Source: Prorocentrum cordatum
Taxonomy: Eukaryota; Sar; Dinophyceae; Prorocentrales; Prorocentraceae
Direction: 5' to 3'
NCBI GenBank assembly: GCA_963575745.1
Contig: CAUYUJ010018059.1
Coordinates: 312,501 to 376,500 of the forward strand
Length of the DNA stretch: 64,000 bases
Positions 55,510-64,000 of the stretch are shown here, piece after piece. A program made the position numbers and the translations under genes. The notes beneath the pieces are model-generated. The model was not told the origin of the DNA and searched no databases. It saw nothing but the letters and a program-made list of their open reading frames with translations. The first letter of the stretch is position 1. The number at the start of each line of letters is the position of its first letter.

Positions 55510-55680
55510 AGTGTTCATGTCTAAGTATTCGGAAGTTCGTTGATTGTTTTGGGGGCCAAGATCCTCTCATTTCTAAGTCTTCTGTCCCTGGCCTCTTCCT
55601 GGCCACCAGGGGGCCAAGAACAATTAGAAACGAGCAGAATTAGAATGGAGCACGATTAAAAATGGACGACGTGTACATAA
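55510..55680. repeat. AT-rich foldback repeat family I, copy 2
   Basis: It aligns with 46120-46290 from ATGTCTAAGTATTCGGAAG through CTCTTCCTGGCCACCAGG to TTAGAAACGAGCAGAATT and GGACGACGTGTACAT. Confidence 0.8.
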
Positions 55681-55920
55681 GCATAAACTTTCGGAGCTCC
55701 GCGCGGATCTCCTGGTTCGGAGCCTGGGCCCTCCTAGCGGCGCCTCTCGCCTCCCCCACGCCAGGGAGGGGTCCAGCGCCGATCTTGGAATGCCGCGCGG
55801 ACCTCTCAGAGTTTCTGCTCGTGCCGTTCTCCGTGCCCCTGCTCCTGAAGCGGCGAGCGACGTTCGTTCCCACACCCCCGCTGCTGCCCCCCAATCTGGA
55901 CGCCAGGTGCAGCAGGGTTA

Positions 55921-56086
55921 CAGTCGGGGCGCTGAAGAAGGAACCCTTTTTCTTTGGGAGGGGCTCAGTGCTCCTTAGTTGCTCTACAGTTCGCATTTGG
56001 GTTATCGATGGGAAATCGAAGCTTAACTTATGGAAGAAAGGGGCCTCGTTCCTTATTTGGGGTTCCTTCGGTCAACGCCCCAACTG
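55921..56086. mobile_element. MITE family C, copy 2
   Basis: The left end CAGTCGGGGCGCTGA and the right end (other strand) CAGTTGGGGCGTTGA extend into GAAGGAACC on both sides, an inverted repeat of more than 20 bp. TA flanks both ends. The interior matches 23517-23692. Confidence 0.92.
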
Positions 56087-56278
56087 TAAGATAAAACCCG
56101 AGAAAAAACAAAAAGGTGGCCTCGGAGGCCAGAATCACATCCACGTGCCCGCGCCGGCCCCCTCGTGGGGGTTGGGGCGCGAGAAGGGGCGCATGGATAG
56201 ACTGCCCCAAGTGCAGCCGCTGCCTCCTCGCCCTGGCCGTCGCAGGCCGTCGCCTCCCCCCCCGCGGCCCCTCGGCAG

Positions 56279-56345
56279 GCGCGCGAGGGCAAGGCCCTGC
56301 CGCCGTGGGCGCGCCCCCTCGACGCCTCCGGAGGCGCCCGCGCCG
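56279..56345 (+). CDS. Possible EB1-family gene exon 7 (3' end uncertain)
   Basis: After an AG|G acceptor (GGCAG|GCGCGC) a phase-0 frame reads AREGKALPPWARPLDASGG, which would follow DYDPAQ directly. EB1 proteins have a basic, Pro-containing linker here. Third positions are G or C. The donor cannot be placed. The only support is splice context and plausible composition. Confidence 0.4.
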
Positions 56346-56424
56346 CGGCGAGCGCGCCGGATCGCTGTGGCCCTGCGGGCGTCCTCGCCGCCGTGGCGTC
56401 GATCGGCGGCGCGCAACCTGCGAC

Positions 56425-56660
56425 TCCCCCCCCTCCTCCTCCCCCCCCTCCTCCTCCCCCTCGTCTTCTTCCTCCCTCCTCCTCCTCCTCTTCCTCCTCC
56501 TCCTCGTCCTCCTCCTCCTCCTCCTCCTCCTCCTCTCCTCCTCCCTCCTCCTCCTCCTCCTCTTCTCCTCCTCCTCCTCCTCCTCCTCCTCCTCCTCTCC
56601 TCCTCCTCCTCCTCCTCCTCCTCCCCCTCGTCCTCCTCCTCCTCCTCCTCCTCCTCCGCC
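56425..56660. repeat. (CTC)n array
   Basis: About 235 bp of pyrimidine triplets with CCC, GTC and TTC variants. Confidence 0.97.
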
Positions 56661-57129
56661 TCTTCCTTTGTGCCGGCGCGTCCTTCCAACGCTCTGCGCC
56701 GGCCCGCCTGGGACGGTCGTTGTCGCCTCAGGCGACGGCCATCCCTAAGGGGAGCGGGACGCGCAGGCTGGGGTCTATGCCTGGCGCTACCCACGTGAGG
56801 AAGACGTCGCCGGCCTCCTGGCGCCTTCTGCCGCAACCAGGCGCAGCCTGCCGCCGCCACTCCCAGGAGCGCTCCAGAGCAGCGCCCGCAGCCCCGCGGC
56901 GCGGCTGCGCCGCCGTCGCTGCGCGCCCTTCTCCCCGGCGCCCTCAGCCTCCGCCGCGGCGGCCCGGGGCCCCAGCGAGCCTTGGCCGCCATCGCCCGCG
57001 CTTGCGGCCGCCCGCGCGCGTTCCGCGCAGCTCAGCAGCGCGCCGGAGCTTCTGCGCCAGCTCGCGCTGCAGGGCGCAGCTCGGCGCCCGTTGGGCCCGC
57101 TCCTCGGACTGCGCGTCCTCGGGGAGCTC

Positions 57130-59253
57130 CCAGACGTGGCTTACAGGAGCAGGCCCGCGCCTCGCCACCAACGCGGTCTCCGGGCTCAACGGCGAACGCT
57201 GTGAGCCGCTCGCTGGGGTAGCGCGCGTGCGTGGCGCGATCGGCCCAGCGCGCCGCCTCGCCAGGGCGTCTCGCCGCCGCGCGCACGGCGGGCTGGTCGC
57301 CAGCCGCTGTGGGCGGCGGACGGTCACGTCCAAACACCGCCTGCCGTCGGCGTTGCCGCTCTCGACGTCAGGGATGGGCCTTTCCAGGACCGCCTCTTGT
57401 CCTGGCCGCGGCGCGCGGTCCCTATCCCAGGTGGGAACCCGCTGCAGGTAGAGCGGAGCGCAGTGGCTCCGCTTTCCTACGAGAATGCCCGGGGCGCGCG
57501 CCACTCAGCCGTGCCGCTTGACGACGCCACCGCCAGGCTGGCAGATGGCGGCGTGGAAGCCCGCGGCGTCTAGCGGCCCCTGACATGGCACGCCGTCCGC
57601 TTTCAGGTTTTGGCAGGTCGCCGCAGCTCCCGCGAGCTCGTCGGCGGCTCAATCAGGCCTCGGGAGGCGGACGCGGCTCCAGGTCGCCCGCCGTCTTCCA
57701 GTGAGTGTCCTCCAGCGTGCATGCCGGCTCTGGAGCGGTACTTCAAGTAAGCCCCGGCCCCTGGTCCCTAGGCGGAGAGCAGCGACTCCTGGCTGCAATG
57801 ATGCGTTCGCTGCTTCGCAGCTATGCTACGCTACGCTAAGCCACACGCCTAAGCGCGTGGGCGAGATAGGGAAAGCAGAAGTACACCAAGGCACCGGGCA
57901 TTACGTGCAATGTTTGTATAAACTTGATACTGGTAGCCGCCTTCATCATAATTGCTCGCGATGCTCTCCGCAATGATTCGCCATTCGGCGGGGTCCTGCA
58001 GGAGCGGCAACCAATTTTGCTCCGGCCCGAGATGTGCAACCAACGCCTTGTGTTTACATTTCGCAGCAGCGTGGGCTTTCTTTTTGCACCATAGCAATCA
58101 AGGTCTTCTGCTTGGTCGGGTGGCCCAGCACGGCCTCGAGGGAGGCGGCCGGCTCGGGGTCGGCGCCCTCGCCTGCGTCCGCGCCGCCCAAGACGCCCCC
58201 GCGCGCCGAATGGACGCCCACTGCGCGCGCAGTCCGCACGCCTCCAGGCCGAGCGACCGTCGCAGCAGGCTTTCCCGGCAGCCCCGCAGTGCGGCGTCGT
58301 GGAGGGAGGTTTCGTCGTCCGAGGCCAGGGCCAGCTGCAGGTGGCGCTGGCTGACATGCAGGCGTAAGTGTTGAACAGCGCCGTCGCCGCCGCCTGCCGC
58401 GTGAGCTCTCCTTGCAGCAGCGGCTCCAGGCTGGCCCAGAGCTTCCCAGGGCGCGCCGTGGCCCCGTCGAGCCTGCCCCCCTGCCCGCCGAGCGGGATCG
58501 CCTCCCCGCAGGCGTCTCCTGGCGTCCTGAGCTGCGCGCCGAGGATAGGCGGCACGGCCACGTAGCTGCTGGAGAGCTCTGCCTGGACAGCCCGGACTCC
58601 CGCTGGCGACCAGACCAGATCAGCGTTTTGCCGTCGTTGAGCGCCAGCCCCAGGGGCGCGAGCACCTCGCGCAAGCCCGCCAGCGCCGAGGCGCCGAGGT
58701 CTGCCCGTTCCGCCAAGCAGGAGCCGTCGTGGTCGCCCAGGCCCAGCTGCTGCAGCAGGTGGAGGAGCAGCTCCAGGGCGCAGCGCTGCCGAATGGCAGA
58801 GCTCGCAGGGGACAAGGGGTTGCCCTGGTTGAGCCCGCGCCTGCTCCGGACCGTTTCGAGGCGCCTGCCGGCCGTGCGTCGGTGGTGCTCCGTTGGCTCC
58901 AAATACGGCAGACCCGCGAGGCCGCCGCCACCTCGGTCGGGGACGGCTTCGCCCATGGCCTCGAAAGCAGATTTGACATCCACTAACAGGAATGTCGCGC
59001 CGGGGCGGGCTCCCGCAAAGGCCTGCAGTCTTTTTGCCAGCACGGTCGCGCCGCAGTTGCGTCCAACGCCGTACTGGTTCTTCCTGGCCGCTCCATCTAA
59101 CTGGGTCTTCCGCGCCCGCGATAGCGCGCGCAGCCCCAGGAAGGGAGGCTCCCACCAGCAGAGCCTCACCTCCCCAGCGCCCTCTGCGCAGGCAGCGCCA
59201 GTCTCCCGCGGCAGCGCCCCAAAGGCGACCCTCGCGGCAGCCCCGGCGAGCAA
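57130..59253 (-). pseudogene. Decayed reverse-transcriptase retroelement
   Basis: The 399-residue frame 59253-58054 contains QYGVGRNCGATVLAKRLQAF (residues 60-79), motif A FLLVDVKSAFEAM (88-100), motif B GLNQGNPLSP (140-149) and the later LALNDGKTLIW (203-213). Between them motif C is degenerate: GDHDG (173-177) replaces the xxDD signature. Further on, in other frames, come a Cys/His segment (CQGPLDAAGFHAAIC and KRH, about 57500-57600), then DVESG and LDVTVRRP (about 57309-57387), then LTAFAVEPGDRVGGEA (about 57160-57210). This order (reverse transcriptase, Cys/His knuckle, DVTV-type domain) is known from non-LTR-like elements of protists. At least two frameshifts and the lost motif C make it inactive. 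It lies antisense downstream of the EB1 exons. Confidence 0.7.
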
Positions 59254-59354
59254 CCGCGCAGTTTCGCCGTCCTGGCGGTCGCCCCCAGGTGCTCGAGCTG
59301 CGTCCCCAGCAGGCCCGGGGCCGCCAGCCGAGGAGGGCGCCGCAGCAATGTGCG

Positions 59355-59456
59355 CACCTCCTCCTCCTCCTCCTCCTCCTCATCCTCCTCCTCCTCCTCC
59401 TCCTCCTCCTCCTCCTCCTCCTTACCCTCCTCCTCCTCCTCCTCCTCCTCCTCCTA
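59355..59456. repeat. (CTC)n array
   Basis: Pyrimidine triplets directly upstream (minus-strand sense) of the reverse-transcriptase remnant. Confidence 0.97.
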
Positions 59457-59854
59457 GGGCCTCAAGGCGGAAGAAGCGAGGGGGGGGGCAGGCCTTTGTC
59501 GGGTTCGAGGTTCGAGATCTTCGGGCGTTTTCGTAAGCTCTCGGCGGCTTTCGTGGTGCTCTCCAGCAGTTGCGCCTGGCCTAGTGAGCTCCAGGGGCGC
59601 CCGGATCGTCCCGAATGACGAGTTATGACCCGAACAGGCGGAGCGCCGGGGCAGACCTTCTCGGAAAAAAGTAGTTGGGATTCTCACAAGTCGTCCAGCG
59701 TCTGAGAAGCTCAGGGATCCCTCTGTCTTCTCACAAGCTGTGCGGCCTTGGGTTTCGGAGAAGGCGCAGAGGAGGGCTGGAGGCCTTCTGAGAAGGCCCG
59801 TCCCCTCTGACATTTGCTGTCCTTCCGAGCGACCCCCTGCGAACGGATCGGGCA

Positions 59855-60033
59855 GGAGGAGGAGCAGGAGGAGCAGGAGGAGGAGGAGAGTAGGAGGAGG
59901 AGGAGCAGGAGGAGGAGGAGGAGGGGAAGGAGGAGGAGGAGGAGGAGGAGGAGGAGAGGAGGGAGGAGGAGGGAGGAGGAGGAGGAGGAGGAGGATGAGG
60001 AGGAGGAGGAGGAGGAGGAGGAGGAGGAGGAGC
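59855..60033. repeat. (GGA)n array
   Basis: Purine triplets with AGC, AGT and GAT variants. Confidence 0.97.
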
Positions 60034-60114
60034 AGGAGGTCAAGAACCTTCGGTTCAGCCCACCGCGCCCACCGCGCCGCGCCCTCGGGCTTCATTCCCA
60101 GCGTTCCCACGGTA

Positions 60115-60146
<32 letters not shown>

Positions 60147-60150
60147 GCAG

Positions 60151-60201
<51 letters not shown>

Positions 60202-60202
60202 G

Positions 60203-60256
<54 letters not shown>

Positions 60257-60312
60257 CCATGCGTTCCCAGGGGCTCCCAGGCTCCGCCCGGCGGCGCTCC
60301 CAGGCGCTCCCC
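60115..60312. repeat. 10-bp minisatellite (CAGGCGCTCC)n
   Basis: About 17-18 copies of CAGGCGCTCC, most perfect, with single-base variants (GGGCTCC, CGCTCG, TGCGTTCC) and one CGGCG interruption near 60290. The unit is not a multiple of three, so all three frames encode repeated peptides. No gene is implied. Confidence 0.97.
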
Positions 60313-61013
60313 GGCGACACGCTATCCACTTCCCAGTCCCCTGGCGTCCACGTCCCGAGCCGTTCCGAGCCTCTCGCCCCGCGGAGCGGAGCGACGCGCA
60401 GTCCGCTCGCATGGCATAGCGTGTCGCGGGAAGACCTCAGGCACCGAGCACGGGTGCATTGGAAGGCGAGCGACGAGTGCGAGTTGCCGCAGGAGGAGGC
60501 AGCGTGGGTCTCACCGGAGGTGGCCTAGTGAGGAGGAGAAGGAGGAGGAGGAGGAGGAGGAGCGTCCATGGAACGACATGAAGCGCCACGGCGCGAAGCT
60601 CTCGGGAAGGCTCTGGAACGGCTGCGACGCCCGATGTCGCAGGCGATGCCTCGCCTTCCATACAAGAGTCCCCCCCCCTGAGAATTGGCTGCTCAGAAAA
60701 CCAAAGCATCGGGGACACACCCCCGCGAGGCTGTCTGGGCGCACCCCTGTCGAGGACCAGGGCGCCCTGGGCGCCCCCCGCCGCAGATCCCCGAGCCTGG
60801 CATCACCCGTTGTTGGGTCCCAGGCGAAGGGCCCCCAAGGGAGTCGGGGGTACGGCTCCGCACGTGCCCCCCGCTGCGACGCCTCCTCCTCCGGCCCCGC
60901 GGGCTCGCAGGGACGCCGAAGGCATCGGGCCCCGGCGCTGCCGCCCTCCTGCCGCCGCCGCACCGGGGGCGGCCACGAGGAGGGTGGCGACTTCGGGGGG
61001 AGGGGGGGAGGTA

Positions 61014-61167
61014 CAGTCGGCCTTAGATTAGAAGGTCGGCTCTGCCAAGTCAAGGGTACCCTTGCGCCCTGTGTCTCGCGACCCATGATTCCTACATTCC
61101 TGTGGCAAGGGGGCCCTCGGAAGGCTCTCGTGTCCTCTCGCGTGCCCTGTCCAATCGAGTCCGACGG
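61014..61167. mobile_element. MITE family D, copy 3
   Basis: It is 154 bp, starts CAGTCGGCC and ends GTCCGACGG, with TA on both sides (61012-61013 and 61168-61169). The interior (AAGTCAAGGGTACCCTTG, CTCGCGACCC, GGCCCTCGGAAGG, CCAATCGAG) matches 50142-50295. Confidence 0.9.
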
Positions 61168-61373
61168 TAGATCCTGGCCGGGGCCAGTAGTGTGGGGGGG
61201 GGGGTCAGGCCATGAGATCTCCCCGAACTTCATGGCCCCTCGTTCTTGCCTTCACGCCTTTCCTGGCCCCCCCTCGTCCGAGCACGTGCCTCGGGCCGTG
61301 CTCTGCGAACCCCCCTCCCCCCTCCTGGGCGCCCCTGATCTCAGGTCTGGACGTAGGACGTACCCCCCTATAG

Positions 61374-61535
61374 TTAGGTCGGGCCTGTCCCTCCACAGGG
61401 GGGATATTCAGAAATGGCCAAACATAGTCCAGGAGCTATGTTTCGAGTACTTTTGGACATCTTCTGTTGAGTATGTTTGAAGCGTGTTTTATTTTTCGCC
61501 CAGCATCCCCCTGCAGGGGGACAGGCCCGACCTGA
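61374..61535. mobile_element. MITE family B, copy 1
   Basis: It is 162 bp with termini TTAGGTCGGGCCTGTCCC and (other strand) TCAGGTCGGGCCTGTCCC. The flanking octamers CCCTATAG and CCTTCTAG agree at 6 of 8 positions. The interior AT-rich half (AACATAGTCCAGGAG, TATGTTTGAA, CAGCATCCCCCTGCAGGG) matches 63302-63465. Confidence 0.88.
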
Positions 61536-61799
61536 CCTTCTAGATGTCTTTCTGCCCGCGCGCGCCGCTCCTCGAGTGTGCTGCCGGAGCAGCGCGCGCG
61601 CCCCTCTGGCCAGCCAGGCGCCCCTGCCGCAGAGCGCCGGGTCAACAAGGAGAACCTGAGACCCAGCCGGGGCCCCAGCGCCGCCGGCGGCGCAGGGGGG
61701 GTCGAGGAGCAGAGAGCCCGGGGAGCACGGAGCTGGTGGAAGTCTGCGTGGCTGCACGTCGGTTTCGGCCTCGCGCAGAGGATATATGATCCCGAGCTC

Positions 61800-62071
61800 C
61801 GGGCCCACGGACCCCCCCCCCAGATGGTATGGTCCCAGGATTCCTCGGGCCCCCCCCCAGATGGTATGGTCCCAGAGACGACGACGACGACGACGACGGC
61901 GACGACTACGACGACGACGACGACCACGACGACGACGACGGCTGCGGCGGCGACGCCGCCGGCGGCGACGGCGGCGACGACGACGATGACGACGATGACG
62001 ACGGCGACGACGACGATGACGACGAGGGCGACGAGGACGACGAGGACGACGAGGACGACGAGGACGACGAG

Positions 62072-62104
<33 letters not shown>

Positions 62105-62396
62105 CTCTGAACCACCACAGCACCACACCACATCCACAGGGGGGGGGGAGGGGGGCACCGCAGCGCAGCACCACGCCACGCCCACCTCTGAACCACCACA
62201 GCACCACACCACATCCACAGGGGGGGGGAGGGGAGCACCGCAGCGCAGCACCACGCCACGCCCACAGGGGGGGGCGGGGGGGACCATCGCGCGGGGGGGG
62301 GGGGCCAATGGCATCAGCATGGGGGGGAGGGGGGGCCAAGCCCTGGACCATTGGGGGGGAGGGGGGGGGGCCCAAGCCCTGGACCATATATAGGGC
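61800..62396. repeat. Cluster of G-runs, (GAC)n array and short tandem duplications
   Basis: A 46 bp pair (CAGATGGTATGGTCCCAG at 61820 and 61857) is followed by a (GAC)n array at 61877-62106. Two tandem units of about 80 bp (AACCACCACAGCACCACACC) lie at 62107-62264. Two GGCC(C)AAGCCCTGGACCAT units lie at 62333-62390, set among runs of 7-13 G. Confidence 0.93.
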
Positions 62397-62404
62397 AGGG
62401 GGGG

Positions 62405-62528
62405 CGGCTTCTTGGAAGCAACCCCTGCTTCTCAGAAGGCGCAGGCCTTAACTGCGGATGTAGGGCCGGCGCCTTCTAAGAAGCAGCCTTCCCCCTCCCC
62501 TGCGCCCCTTGCGCGCGCCGCCAAAGGG
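62405..62528. repeat. Hairpin repeat family H, copy 2
   Basis: A 27-base arm at 62425-62451 (CTGCTTCTCAGAAGGCGCAG onward) pairs with 62460-62486 (GGCGCCTTCTAAGAAGCAG at its end). Flanks match 34766-34905. Confidence 0.85.
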
Positions 62529-62542
62529 GGAGGGGGAGCCAT

Positions 62543-62869
62543 CGCCGAGCCAAGAAGTCCGCGCGGACCTCCGACGAGGGCCGTGGTTCGATCGAGTCCA
62601 TTGAGGACAACCCAGTCGAGCCTCAACGCAGTGGCATGCGACATTGCCAGGGACTTCCCGCCAGAGTCCCAACGAAAGGCCAGGTCTTGAATCGGAAACG
62701 ATCGTTGCAGCGCTTCAGCGTCATGCGGGACGTCTCGCCGGTCCATACTCATTGGGCTTCCTCCGGTCGCCACGCCCAAGCGGCAAAGCTTTACGGGTGC
62801 ATCTGCCAGGGGGAAACAGTTCTCCATCCTGGAGCCAGGTAGGTTTGGGCGGGGACTGGCAGCTAACAC
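62543..62869 (-). CDS. Unrecognised protein-like reading frame
   Basis: The minus-strand frame reads VKLCRLGVATGG, MSMDRRDVPHDAEALQRSF, WDSGGKSLAMSHATALRL and DWVVLNGLDR. This has a natural amino-acid mix and is unlike the repeat-driven frames nearby. I cannot assign a family. It could be an exon or a retroelement fragment. The end at about 62543 is arbitrary because the frame runs on into repeat family H. Confidence 0.25.
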
Positions 62870-62958
62870 GAGTCACTCAGGGGTTGGGGTGAAAGTCGTT
62901 TTGGTTGCAAGTTCACTGACAGCACACCTATGAGAATGTTACGCGGGACCCTCTGTAG

Positions 62959-63039
62959 GTGAAGGTATTCCTGCGCTGCCCTGTCAAGAAAGCGGGCATC
63001 CTCGCCGTGCACTTGAAGCGCTTCTTGATTCGACAAGGG
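62959..63039 (+). CDS. Exon-like fragment resembling a ubiquitin-specific protease
   Basis: After an AG|G acceptor (CTGTAG|GTGAAG) the frame reads VKVFLRCPVKKAGILAVHLK and then RFLIRQG. The ILAVHLKRF motif is a hallmark of the catalytic domain of ubiquitin-specific proteases (consensus L.I.LKRF), preceded by a plausible strand. A possible donor lies at CAAG|GGGTGG near 63037. Nothing else of a protease was recognised, so this is a single exon at most, or chance. Confidence 0.35.
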
Positions 63040-63301
63040 GTGGTCGAATCACATTGCGGCTCTGGAGGGTTAGCTCTGTATTGTATTGGAGGGGCTGCTA
63101 CTCGAAGTGTAAGGCACTGCGCCTGATCCGGGTGCCGAATGACGATCGCAGTTGCCCACACAGCTGCCCCTGATGAAGGCTGTCGGCCATCGCCATAGCT
63201 GGTCACCGGCGATCCCCGTCGCCACCGCTGCTTAGCCCGCTCACCGTTGCTGTGGTCGCCGCAGCCTGCATTGGAGTTGTACACAAATTGCACATGTAGC
63301 C

Positions 63302-63465
63302 TTAAGTCGGGCCTGTCCCCGAACAGAAGGAATAGTTAAAAATAGTCCAAACATATTCTGGAGACAATGTTTGGGAGCTTTTTTTGAATATGCTTGAATA
63401 TTTGCTGGGTATGTTTTAAAATTTGTCGTCCAACATCCGCCTGCAGGGGGACACGCCCGATCTGA
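63302..63465. mobile_element. MITE family B, copy 2
   Basis: It is 164 bp with termini TTAAGTCGGGCCTGTCCCC and (other strand) TCAGATCGGGCGTGTCCCC. A perfect 8 bp direct repeat ATGTAGCC flanks it (63294-63301 and 63466-63473). The 8 bp duplication points to a hAT-like or P-like transposase acting in trans. Confidence 0.93.
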
Positions 63466-63642
63466 ATGTAGCCAGATACGTAGCGAATGAGGGCGTGCAT
63501 ACGTTCAGTTGAATATACACGTCCGTGCCCCGGCACGCATCCGATAGATTCGACTTGCATAGGTGTGTCCACATGCATGTCAGTAGTGCGCGTGCGTGGT
63601 TGGTCCACTGAGCTTTTGTCGCTCATGGCAAACAGTCAAATC

Positions 63643-63838
63643 TGATGGGCCTGTTTTCCACCACCACCACCACAAGTTGGAGGGGGAGGGGGTCCTCCTC
63701 CTCCTCCTCCTCCTCCTCCTCCTCCTCCTCCTCCTCCTCCTGCTCCTCTTCGTCCTCCTCCTCCTCCTCATCCTCTTCCTCCTCCTCCTCCTTCCCCCCT
63801 CCAATTTATGGTGGTGGGGGTGGAAAACAGGCCCATCA
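63643..63838. mobile_element. Foldback element carrying a CTC microsatellite, copy 2
   Basis: The left arm TGATGGGCCTGTTTTCCACC, the CCACCACCAC run and AGTTGGAGGGGGAGGGGG are the inverted complement of the right arm (CCCCCTCCAATTTATGG, GGTGGGGGTGG, AAAACAGGCCCATCA). About 100 bp of (CTC)n separates them. The arms match those at 15280-15487. Confidence 0.9.
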
Positions 63839-64000
63839 CAATCCCCAGAAATATGGTGTCTGGCGACGACGGCGTCTCGTTAGGAGAGCTACAGTTGTCT
63901 GGCACAGGGCACAGCAGCATGGAGGTAGACTCGATCGACGCACGTTTCCGACAGGCCTCCCCAAGCCAGGGTGAGCCGACCCTTTGAGCCGACCTTTGGC

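Noticed and set aside
59740-60528. Arg/Ser-rich frame with repeated RSQALPGAP
   Set aside because: Translation of the GGA array and the 10-bp minisatellite.
61593-61695. Possible further EB1 exon (RARPSGQPG, then RVNKENLRPSRG)
   Set aside because: Basic linker-like composition and phase 0 fit, but the acceptor is CAG|C, against the AG|G rule seen at all other exons, and no EB1 motif is present.

Overview
The window looks like nuclear DNA of a dinoflagellate. Four things point that way. (1) A host gene of the EB1 (microtubule plus-end binding) family is split into short exons by kilobase introns that start with GC, GA or GT and follow an AG|G rule at both ends. (2) A match to the 3' part of the dinoflagellate spliced leader (written here from memory) lies just upstream of a decayed retroelement. 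(3) Retroelement-linked domains that I recall as common in dinoflagellate predicted proteins are present. (4) Coding is GC-rich at third positions inside a sea of triplet microsatellites, minisatellites and small inverted-repeat elements. Most long open frames are artefacts of AGT, GAG, CTC, GAT or CGA arrays. I recognised no tRNA, rRNA, CRISPR or bacterial feature.

Layout. 1-1.75 kb is a composite AGT-triplet satellite. 2.7-4.8 kb holds a decayed LINE (zinc ribbon, coiled coil, endonuclease remnant). 5-24 kb is gene-poor and carries tandem repeats (102 bp x5, 87 bp x6, duplicated 113 bp foldback), triplet arrays and MITE-like elements. 24.2-34.05 kb is an apparently intact 9.8 kb LINE, bracketed by an 11-12 bp direct repeat, with a tandem hexanucleotide tail. 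36.6-52.5 kb (perhaps on to 56.3 kb) is the EB1-family gene on the + strand: six exons found, the smallest 37 nt, all phases compatible. Its introns hold MITEs, a duplicated repeat block and a minus-strand retroelement pseudogene (38 kb). 56.9-59.3 kb is a second decayed reverse-transcriptase element on the minus strand. 59.3-64 kb holds more arrays, a 10 bp minisatellite, two MITEs with 8 bp target duplications and one exon-like stretch resembling a ubiquitin-specific protease.

The most striking system is the LINE. ORF1 is a coiled-coil protein. ORF2 has an unusual order: RNase H, AP-type endonuclease, reverse transcriptase, two zinc fingers, then a C-terminal region that resembles a domain also seen in the 38 kb pseudogene. 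ORF1 ends on a canonical -1 slippery heptamer (A AAA AAC) directly followed by its UAA stop and a GC-rich hairpin. The -1 frame is open without interruption into ORF2, which has no ATG near its start. This predicts a roughly 3,000-residue ORF1-ORF2 fusion made by ribosomal frameshifting.

Separate small inverted-repeat families can be defined from within the window by copies with terminal inverted repeats: family A (5 bp duplications), family B (8 bp), families C, D and E (TA), and a foldback element that carries a triplet microsatellite between its arms, which offers a route for spreading such arrays.
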